From positions 1 to 5,727 of the forward strand of contig CALLPO010000045.1 of assembly GCA_938015605.1 (NCBI GenBank): DNA of 5,727 nucleotides, in the 5' to 3' direction. Both the position numbers and the translations under genes were made by a program. Below are positions 1-5,204 of the stretch, in pieces. The notes under the pieces are model-generated. The model saw only the letters and a list, made by a program, of their open reading frames with translations. It searched no databases and was not told the origin of the DNA. Source of the DNA: an uncultured Candidatus Altimarinota bacterium. Lineage in GTDB: Bacteria; Patescibacteriota; Gracilibacteria; BD1-5; UBA6164. Within the stretch, counting starts at the first letter, position 1. Every line of letters starts with the position of its first letter.

Positions 1-125
1 CCAGTTTCTCTGTCAGTTACAACTCTTACGAAAGCAACTTCACCATGTTCTTTAAAAACATCTTTAAGATCTTGCCAGTTTAGGTTCCATGAAAGGTTAC
101 CTACAAATAGTTTATTTGTCTCCAT
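1..125 (-). CDS. RRM-domain RNA-binding protein (N-terminal part only)
   Basis: The visible 41 residues begin METNKLFVGNLSWNLNWQDL and continue to VTDRETG. LFVGNLSW (residues 6-13) is the RNP2 strand motif of an RNA-recognition motif. It is followed by the first helix (WQDLKDVFKEHGEV) and the next strand (AFVRVVTDRETG). The RNP1 motif expected next lies outside the window. Small bacterial single-RRM proteins of this kind bind single-stranded RNA in the cytoplasm; the target here is unknown. The start is the ATG at 123-125; no Shine-Dalgarno sequence is seen upstream. The three visible glycine codons are GGN type and none is TGA. It is divergent from uvrC, with a 165-bp intergenic region. The family call is firm; the specific role is not known. 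Confidence 0.9.
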   Translation of the reverse strand, partial: METNKLFVGNLSWNLNWQDLKDVFKEHGEVAFVRVVTDRET

Positions 126-202
126 TTTATAAAAAGGATAAAAATGTAAAATACAATGCAAACTTTAATTCAAAACTATTGAACCAATTTAACATTAACT
201 GT

Positions 203-230
203 ATTATAAGTTTTTTTATCTTAATGCAAA
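203..230 (-). promoter_or_regulatory. Predicted sigma70-type promoter for the RRM gene
   Basis: On the minus strand a perfect -10 box TATAAT (203-208) lies 16 nt downstream of TTTGCA (225-230), which matches 4 of 6 bases of the -35 consensus. The leader to the RRM start codon would be about 70 nt. In A+T-rich DNA such boxes arise often by chance, so this is a moderate-confidence prediction. Confidence 0.4.
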
Positions 231-237
231 AGTTTTT

Positions 238-267
238 TTGCTTTTTTGTTTAAAACAGTACTATAGT
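238..267 (+). promoter_or_regulatory. Predicted sigma70-type promoter for uvrC
   Basis: TTGCTT (238-243) and TATAGT (262-267) are separated by 18 nt, just upstream of uvrC. Transcription would start about 15-20 nt before the ATG, giving a very short leader with no Shine-Dalgarno sequence. The -35 box lies only 7 nt from that of the divergent RRM promoter, so the two polymerase sites would compete. Confidence 0.35.
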
Positions 268-290
268 GGTAGTAAAAATATAAAAATATT

Positions 291-2120
291 ATGATAAAAA
301 AAATTCTAAAAAATATCCCAAAACTTCCATGAATTTATCAATATTTTGATAAAAATGAGAAAATAATTTACATTTGAAAAAGTGTAAATCTTTTTTCACG
401 TGTACATTCATATTTCAATGGAAAATCTAAGCTCAATTTTGCTAAACAGAAAATGGTTGACCAAATAGTAGATATCAAAACCATCATTGTAAATAATGAA
501 ACTGAGAGTCTAATTCTAGAAACAAACCTTATTAAAGAGCATCTTCCGAAGTATAATATTTTGATGAAAGATTGAAAAAATCATATATATTTAAAAATAA
601 CTCCTTGAGATTTTCCTAAAATATTCAAAACAAGAGTAAAAAATAAGTCCTGAGAATACTTTTGACCCTACATTTCTTCTCATGATTTAGATAATATTCT
701 GATAGTCTTAAAAAAAGTATTTGGGTATTGAGTTGGTGAACATAATTTTTTTAAAAATAAAAATTCATATAACTTAGATAAATATTTATTTAACTGAAAT
801 ATAAAAAATACTACAGAAGAAGAAGTGCAGACATTATATAATAAAAGGATCAGTGAAATTAGAATGTTTTTAAAATGAAATTATTCTGATATTATTGCTA
901 GGTTGAAAGAAGAAATGTTTAAATATGCACAAAATCATGAATTTGAAAGAGCTGACGTTATTAAAAATCAAATCACTAGTATTGATATTTTAGATGAAAA
1001 ACAGATAGTGAGAGAATGAATCTTGTGAGACTATGATATTGTACATTACATAGAGAAATTTGATAAAGTATTTATTGGAAAAATAGAAATTAGAAATTCT
1101 AAAATCTTGTGATTCTACCCATATGAAATAAAAAACAATCTTTGAGAGGATATACAAGTATTACTAGAAAACTTTGTTAAGAATAATTATCTAAAATCTA
1201 TTTTACAAGATCAGGAAAGTAAAAAGCCTATTTTAATTATTTCTAAAAAAATTAATCTTAAAGAAACTATATTCTCAAGTATTAGAATTGAATATCCTAA
1301 AAAATGAACAAAAACTGATCTTCTAAAGATGTGTTACAAAAACATCTATGAATTTGCATACAAGAAACACCTCTCTTCGCTATCTACAAAATGATTTACA
1401 AAACAGAATATGAAGAATCTTCTACATGTTCTTAATTATTCAAGAATAAACAAAAAGCTATTATTTGAATGTAACGATATCTCACATCTTTCTTGAACAC
1501 ATACTGTAGCAAGTAGGTCTGTAATTGAAAATTGAAAAACTGCTAATTCAAGATATAGAAAATTTAGAATTAAGAATTTAGAGATTTGAAAAATTGATGA
1601 TTTCAACTCAATGAGAGAAATAATGGAAAGAAGGCTTAAAGAGATAGAAAATACACAAACTATTCCAGATTTGATAATAATTGATGGATGAAAAGGGCAA
1701 TTAAGTAGTGTGGTGGAAATAATTGAAAAATATTTATCTGATACTCAAAATAAGGATATAGAATTAATAAGTAAATTACAACTTGTCTGATTAGCTAAGA
1801 GAGAAGAAGAACTCTTCACACTTCATAATTGAAAGTTTGAAAAAATAGTTTTAGATAAAGATTCTCAGGAACTCAGATTAGTGCAAAAAATAAGAGATGA
1901 GGCACATAGATTTGCTATCACTTTTAATAGAGATTCTAGAATAAAATCTATGAAAACAAATATTTTAGAAAGTCTTCCTTGATTTGGTCCAGCTACTAGA
2001 AAAAAGATTTTGAAAGAGTTTTGAAGTGTTGATAAACTAAGAGAAGTAGAAAGAAATGATTTAGAGAAATTTTTGAATAAAAATCAAATAGAGGTGTTGG
2101 AAGATCATGGATTAATATAA
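291..2120 (+). CDS. uvrC: UvrABC system protein C (excinuclease subunit), read with UGA = Gly
   Basis: UvrC makes the dual incisions on either side of a DNA lesion after UvrA/UvrB loading (nucleotide excision repair, cytoplasm). The 609-aa length fits the family. The N-terminal GIY-YIG nuclease (about 12-95) has G14-I15-Y16 and Y27-I28-G29, then R37, E77 in LILETNLIK and N89, matching the family's 3'-incision site. A UvrB-binding UVR motif lies at about 202-236 (KEEMFKYAQNHEFERADVIK). The RNase H-like 5'-incision domain shows D396 in DISHLSGTHTVAS, D465 in IIIDGGKGQL and H539 in RDEAHRFAI, spaced like the E. coli D399/D466/H538 triad. A helix-hairpin-helix region starts at about 561 (ESLPGFGPATRKKIL). 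There are 23 in-frame TGA codons at glycine positions, and no frameshift. The start is the ATG at 291, the only good candidate after an in-frame TAA at 273-275; no Shine-Dalgarno site is visible. I see no tryptophan codon. It ends with TAA, then a terminator. Confidence 0.97.
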
Positions 2121-2132
2121 AATTTAGGCAAG

Positions 2133-2161
2133 AAAAAAAGCTTGGTGTGAACCAGGCTTTT
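2133..2161. terminator. Bidirectional intrinsic terminator between convergent genes
   Basis: The arms AAAAGCTTGGT (2136-2146) and ACCAGGCTTTT (2151-2161) pair as an 11-bp stem with one T-G wobble and a GTGA loop. On the minus strand the stem is followed by a run of seven Ts (2139 down to 2133), the stronger signal, ending the membrane-gene transcript. On the plus strand only four Ts close the stem, so it would terminate uvrC more weakly. It lies 13 nt after the uvrC stop and 35 nt beyond the stop of the converging gene. Confidence 0.8.
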
Positions 2162-2195
2162 AAAATATTATAGCACCTCCTTGAGCTAACTTTAA

Positions 2196-2900
2196 TTACT
2201 TTTTATTGTTTTTATTTTTGAGTTTATCTAAATTTCCCTTTAGACTTTCCTGTCTATTAATTTTGTGTGAGTTGAGTATCTGTTTAATTGAATTACAAAA
2301 CTCAAAATAACGGCAGAATATCATTAATAAAAATTCAAATATAACAATTAAAGTTATAGTTAAAGGATCAAAAATGAAAAAGAAAAACATTAAAAGTAAA
2401 TCTATAAAAAATTGTCCACCATACACAAGAAAATAGTCTTTTATGAAATCAATTGACAGTACAAATAAATCAAAAATCTTACCACCAACCGTTTTTAAAG
2501 TAAAAGTAATTGCAAATTCTGGAAATACAAATATTAAGAAGAAAAGTAATAAACTAAGAATACCTCCACCAGTAAGTACAACTTTTTTATACTTATTAAA
2601 CACTTTCTTAGCTTTCCATAAAAAAATACGCAGTCTTCTACCTTGTCTTTCAAGCCAATGTGAATGTTTCATCTTAGCATATTTCAAGCTAATAATAATA
2701 GCAATCTTCTTCCATAAAATTGAAATCAAAAGTGCCCATCCCATTTTTGCTTTGGCAGTAAACCAAATAAATCTTAAAATAGGTAATGACCATTCCCAAA
2801 TAATATTACCGAAAACCATATACCCAATAAGAAAATAAGAATATGAATATATGGCTATTTTAGCTAATATATTTACTTCTCTAAATTGAAATTTTATCAT
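2196..2900 (-). CDS. Unrecognised polytopic membrane protein (234 aa)
   Basis: I do not recognise this protein. It is strongly hydrophobic, with likely membrane segments at about 11-47, 52-74, 107-133, 139-162 and 164-197. A basic loop at 75-106 contains KMKHSHWLERQGRRLRIFLW, and a Lys/Asn-rich tail at 205-234 ends in NKNNKK. It has seven tryptophans. The ATG start is supported by GAGGAG at 2908-2913, 7 nt upstream. All 12 glycines use GGN codons and none uses TGA, unlike uvrC and the peptidase. The gene is last in a same-strand group of three, 139 bp after its neighbour, and may also have its own promoter. Residues 82-98 resemble part of the neighbouring 232-aa protein (spaced W, RL, IF, W, K). 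It could be a transporter, channel or secretion component; nothing visible decides this. Confidence 0.8.
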   Translation of the reverse strand: MIKFQFREVNILAKIAIYSYSYFLIGYMVFGNIIWEWSLPILRFIWFTAKAKMGWALLISILWKKIAIIISLKYAKMKHSHWLERQGRRLRIFLWKAKKVFNKYKKVVLTGGGILSLLLFFLIFVFPEFAITFTLKTVGGKIFDLFVLSIDFIKDYFLVYGGQFFIDLLLMFFFFIFDPLTITLIVIFEFLLMIFCRYFEFCNSIKQILNSHKINRQESLKGNLDKLKNKNNKK

Positions 2901-2907
2901 ATTAAAT

Positions 2908-2939
2908 CTCCTCAGATTTAAAGAGAATCATAAATTATA
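2908..2939 (-). promoter_or_regulatory. Shine-Dalgarno site and possible -10 box for the 234-aa gene
   Basis: GAGGAG at 2908-2913 lies 7 nt before the ATG and fixes the start. A perfect TATAAT lies at 2934-2939 on the same strand, but no convincing -35 box is seen at the right distance, so independent transcription from here is only possible, not shown. The ribosome site is firm; the promoter is weak. Confidence 0.55.
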
Positions 2940-2996
2940 GAACCTTCTATTTTACAAAGTCCTATATTTTATAACTCTTAGTTAATTTAATTAATA

Positions 2997-3022
2997 CTAA
3001 GCTCACAAAATTGTGAGCTTAG
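2997..3022. repeat. 26-bp perfect palindrome between two membrane genes
   Basis: CTAAGCTCACAA and TTGTGAGCTTAG are exact reverse complements separated by AA. The element lies 17 bp beyond the stop of the 232-aa gene and upstream of the 234-aa gene. No T-run follows the stem on either strand, so it is not a classic intrinsic terminator. It could be a transcript-end or mRNA-protecting hairpin between two cistrons, a weak terminator, or a protein-binding operator for the downstream gene. Confidence 0.75.
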
Positions 3023-3039
3023 CTATAGTTATCATATAT

Positions 3040-3738
3040 TTAAGTCTTATAGCCTAATAAATAGAAAAAACCTATAGACCAGATCTTCACAAACCAAAAT
3101 CCACTCTTCAAAACTCCTTTAAGTAAAAAATTACATTCCATAAGTGAAGCTGTAAAATGTTCTTTACTCCATCTAATTATAAATAGAATTGCTGTGTTTA
3201 ATGGTGAATACTCTTTAATCTGTTTTCCAATCCAAACAAGAAAGAATTTGTTTAGACTTTTTAAAAGTAGTATTTTTTTGTACTTCATAAAAAGGCCAAA
3301 CATAACTGGAATTAAAGCAAATATTCCCCAAAGGTAACCATGTACTTCAAAGAATGGATAACCATAGTGGTTCCATACATATGAAAAAGCACAATATTGA
3401 AAATAAATGAGACACATGGCAATTATCAAAAAAAATTCTTTCCTAAAAGAAGGAAAATGTTTTTGCCACCAATAAAATATTGGTAGTCTTGAAGGTCTTG
3501 AAAGATACCAAATTAAACAAAATGGTAACCTAATCAAAATTGATGGGTACCATATACACCATAACCAGAGTTCATTCAACAACAACCAAAGAGGAGTGAA
3601 TCGTTTATTTGCCAAAGCCAATAAATCTTTTACTTCATTCCTCAGAGGTAATGCATCTTTCCATTTAAGTTTGAAGTAATTAATCAAACCAAAATAGAAA
3701 GCTTTTATCTTAATGTTAATCTTTCTAATCTGGTTCAT
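3040..3738 (-). CDS. Unrecognised tryptophan-rich membrane protein (232 aa)
   Basis: I do not recognise this protein. It has 14 tryptophans (about 6%), many clustered at 51-91 (for example NELWLWCIWYP and IFYWWQKHFP). Likely membrane segments lie at about 49-80, 101-122, 132-152, 158-170 and 208-230; a hydrophobic stretch at 180-190 is weaker. The N terminus (1-47) is basic and mixed, likely cytoplasmic. The ATG at 3736-3738 is set by AAGGAG at 3746-3751, 7 nt upstream and inside the preceding gene, with which it overlaps by 14 nt, so the two are probably co-transcribed and translationally coupled. All ten glycines are GGN codons with no TGA, against the local habit. It ends with TAA, shortly before a 26-bp palindrome. 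Its role is unknown. Confidence 0.82.
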   Translation of the reverse strand: MNQIRKINIKIKAFYFGLINYFKLKWKDALPLRNEVKDLLALANKRFTPLWLLLNELWLWCIWYPSILIRLPFCLIWYLSRPSRLPIFYWWQKHFPSFRKEFFLIIAMCLIYFQYCAFSYVWNHYGYPFFEVHGYLWGIFALIPVMFGLFMKYKKILLLKSLNKFFLVWIGKQIKEYSPLNTAILFIIRWSKEHFTASLMECNFLLKGVLKSGFWFVKIWSIGFFYLLGYKT

Positions 3739-3916
3739 TGTCTTTCTCCTTCATCCATGGAACAATCTTTCGAACTAAAGGCATAACTTTTATTTCAAAA
3801 AAATGTCTATTTATAATATAAAGAATTGTACTAAATACAATAAATCCAAGTGCTAATAATCCTAAAAAAAGAATTATTATCTGTTTGCCTGTAATATCCA
3901 CAATAATATACCCCAA
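3725..3916 (-). CDS. Small single-span membrane protein (up to 63 aa)
   Basis: The frame encodes a short N terminus, one strong membrane helix at about 13-36 (KQIIILFLGLLALGFIVF onward), and a basic then acidic tail (MPLVRKIVPWMKEKDNEPD). No ATG is available at the front: the candidates are TTG at 3914-3916 or GTG at 3899-3901, the latter 9 nt after a GGGG run. The start is therefore uncertain by five codons; an in-frame TAA lies just upstream of TTG. It stops with TAG inside the start region of the 232-aa gene (14-nt overlap), whose Shine-Dalgarno site it contains. It is the first gene of the minus-strand group and follows a leader of roughly 140 nt. All four glycines are GGN. It may be a small subunit or partner of the next protein (inference from coupling). 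Confidence 0.65.
   Translation of the reverse strand: MGYIIVDITGKQIIILFLGLLALGFIVFSTILYIINRHFFEIKVMPLVRKIVPWMKEKDNEPD
3746..3751 (-). promoter_or_regulatory. Strong Shine-Dalgarno site for the 232-aa gene
   Basis: AAGGAG lies 7 nt before the ATG at 3736-3738, within the coding sequence of the upstream 63-aa gene. Together with the 14-nt overlap it supports translational coupling. Such a site is absent before uvrC, the RRM gene, the peptidase and the last gene. Confidence 0.8.
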
Positions 3917-3998
3917 AATATCAAAAAGTTAATAAAAGAATAATCTGTAAAAGATTACTTTTTTATCAACTTTTCAGAAAAAATAAAAAATGTTAAAG

Positions 3999-4026
3999 AA
4001 CTTTAATAGTTTTCACTATCAAAGTT
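3999..4026 (-). promoter_or_regulatory. GAAA-loop hairpin in the leader of the membrane-gene transcript
   Basis: On the minus strand AACTTTGATAGT and ACTATTAAAGTT pair over 12 bp (one G-U wobble) around a GAAA tetraloop. On the plus strand the same place would be an A-C mismatch with a UUUC loop, so the structure suits the minus-strand RNA. It lies between the predicted promoter and the first gene and is followed by CTTTAACATTTTTTATTTTTT, a broken T-rich tract, so it could act as a weak terminator or attenuator. An alternative short hairpin, TTAAAG-AA-CTTTAA (3993-4006), shares bases with it and would exclude it. Confidence 0.5.
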
Positions 4027-4059
4027 TTAAAACAACCTTGATACAAATCTATCTAAATA

Positions 4060-4087
4060 AATATAACTTAAAAAAAAGTGTTGTCAA
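4060..4087 (-). promoter_or_regulatory. Predicted promoter for the three-gene membrane cassette
   Basis: On the minus strand, consensus TTGACA (4082-4087) is followed after 16 nt by TATATT (4060-4065), 5 of 6 matches to the -10 consensus. Its -35 box is the left arm of the inverted repeat at 4078-4102. The transcript would have a leader of roughly 140 nt containing the GAAA-loop hairpin. Confidence 0.6.
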
Positions 4088-4102
4088 TATATTTGACAAC
4101 AC
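4078..4102. repeat. Symmetric operator-like inverted repeat shared by divergent promoters
   Basis: GTGTTGTCAA (4078-4087) and TTGACAACAC (4093-4102) are perfect 10-bp inverted arms around TATAT. Each arm contains an exact TTGACA facing outward, so the element supplies the -35 box for both directions. The arm length and spacer resemble binding sites of dimeric repressors. No regulator gene is visible in the window. Confidence 0.75.
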
Positions 4103-4120
4103 AATAATAAAGTACATAAT
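4093..4120 (+). promoter_or_regulatory. Predicted strong sigma70-type promoter for the zinc peptidase
   Basis: TTGACA (4093-4098), 16-nt spacer, CATAAT (4115-4120). The -35 is perfect and the -10 matches 5 of 6. Transcription would start about 20 nt before the ATG at 4146, giving a short leader without a Shine-Dalgarno site. The layout mirrors the minus-strand promoter exactly, with the same spacer. Confidence 0.65.
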
Positions 4121-4145
4121 AAAGTTATAATTAACAGACAAAACA

Positions 4146-5117
4146 ATGAATCAACAAAATGCATCAATAACTACATTAGATATTGTTAATGGAATATGAA
4201 AAGGTATAGCAAAAATAATATACGAAACAATAGATTCATTTAATGATAAAATGAGGCTTAAAAGAATTCCTAAAATTCTTAATGACAACATTCCATTATG
4301 AGAAGATAAAGAAAGAATAAATAACGAAGATGATCTTAAAGAATTTATACTAGTTGTATTAAAAGAATTAGAGGACTTTTACAAAGAACAATCAAAAGAA
4401 ATTTTTGGATTTGAAATTTCAAATCCAAAAATAGTTTTTTTTGATAAGAAGGTAAGTACAGAATGTTGAGATCAGACCAAATATACATGACCATTTTATT
4501 GTCCTGGTGATGAGACTATATACATCAATCTTTCTAAACTTTTAAAGATTTTGGAAGATGTCTGAGCAACCTGAGATGTAGCAATTGCTTATATTATTGG
4601 ACATGAATATGGGCATCATTTTCATAAAAAAGTATATGAAAATAATAAAGAATTCTTTTCATTTCTTTGAAATCAAAATAAAAAAGATTACAATCATCTA
4701 AAAATAATGGACATAATTGAAAATTGATTTGGTGAAAATGAAGCATGAGAACAAGTAAGAAACAAATTAAGTATATTTATTGAATCATGGGCAGATTATT
4801 TATCTTGAGCATTTTTACACAACTTAGATTCAAAATGACTTCTCCACCCATGAGACATTAATGAAGCATTTGGATTAGCAGAAAAAATATGAGATGATGT
4901 AATAAATAAACATATTCATCCAAGTAAACATACTCATGGTACTGCAAATATGAGAGAGCTTTCAGTTAAATTATGAGTATTACAATGAACAGCATATAAT
5001 TCTACAATAAGACAACTATTATTTGATGCACATTTAAGTGATAAGACTAAAGCATATAAAGATATTATAGCTTTATGGGAAGATTATCAAGGTATAGTAG
5101 ATACACCTGTTGCATAA
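4146..5117 (+). CDS. YpfJ-like neutral zinc metallopeptidase, soluble form, UGA = Gly
   Basis: The 323-aa product carries the signature blocks of the neutral zinc metallopeptidase family (YpfJ type, Pfam PF04228) in order: C107-G108, GPFYCPGD (115-122, with C119), IYINLS, TGDVAIAYIIGHEYGHH (142-158), ESWADYLSG (213-221) and HTHGTANMR (262-270). H153, E154 and H157 form HEXXH, and E213 is the likely third zinc ligand. Family members are predicted proteases; substrates are largely unknown. E. coli YpfJ has an N-terminal membrane anchor, but residues 1-100 here show no membrane segment or signal peptide, so it is probably cytoplasmic. About 50 residues follow the THGT block, more than I expect for the family. 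There are 15 in-frame TGA codons among 25 glycines. The ATG has no Shine-Dalgarno site; no alternative start is needed. It is divergent from the membrane cassette and followed 87 bp later by the last gene. Confidence 0.9.
4401..4442 (+). repeat. 32-bp perfect palindrome plus T8 inside the peptidase gene (terminator-like)
   Basis: ATTTTTGGATTTGAAA (4401-4416) is followed directly by its exact reverse complement (4417-4432), then AG and eight Ts (4435-4442). As RNA this is a long hairpin with a U-tract, the form of an intrinsic terminator, but it lies within codons 86-99 of the open reading frame. The frame is intact through it (IFGFEISNPKIVFFDK). It could cause partial early termination, slippage on the T8 run, or be a site for a dimeric protein. 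Confidence 0.7.
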
Positions 5118-5161
5118 TTTAGTAGATGAGAAAGTCAGTAGTAGTTAATTATATATGTTGG

Positions 5162-5191
5162 CTTACATGAATATTAAAATAATTTTATAAC
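5162..5191 (+). promoter_or_regulatory. Weak candidate promoter for the last gene
   Basis: CTTACA (5162-5167, 4 of 6) and TATAAC (5186-5191, 5 of 6) with an 18-nt spacer lie in the 87-bp gap after the peptidase stop. No terminator is seen in this gap, so read-through from the peptidase promoter is equally possible. The start would be only a few bases before the ATG. Confidence 0.25.
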
Positions 5192-5204
5192 TAAGTAGTT
5201 AAAT

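Noticed and set aside
226..247. GCAAAA-GTTT-TTTTGC followed by Ts as a plus-strand terminator
   Set aside because: The stem is only 6 bp, no plus-strand gene precedes it, and it overlaps the predicted promoters; likely a by-product of A/T runs.
291..2120. uvrC as a pseudogene with many nonsense mutations
   Set aside because: All in-frame stops are TGA, none is TAA or TAG, they sit at conserved glycines, and all catalytic residues are present.
2443..2838. A 131-aa plus-strand open frame
   Set aside because: It lies wholly antisense to the 234-aa membrane gene, has no ribosome site and no recognisable motif; it is a shadow of the real gene in low-stop-density DNA.
291..5117. UGA as tryptophan (Mycoplasma-type code) or selenocysteine
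   Set aside because: The TGA positions match conserved glycines (GIY, YIG, one G of IDGGKGQL, GPFYCP), tryptophan is encoded by TGG (as in ESWADY), and the number of sites is far too high for selenocysteine.
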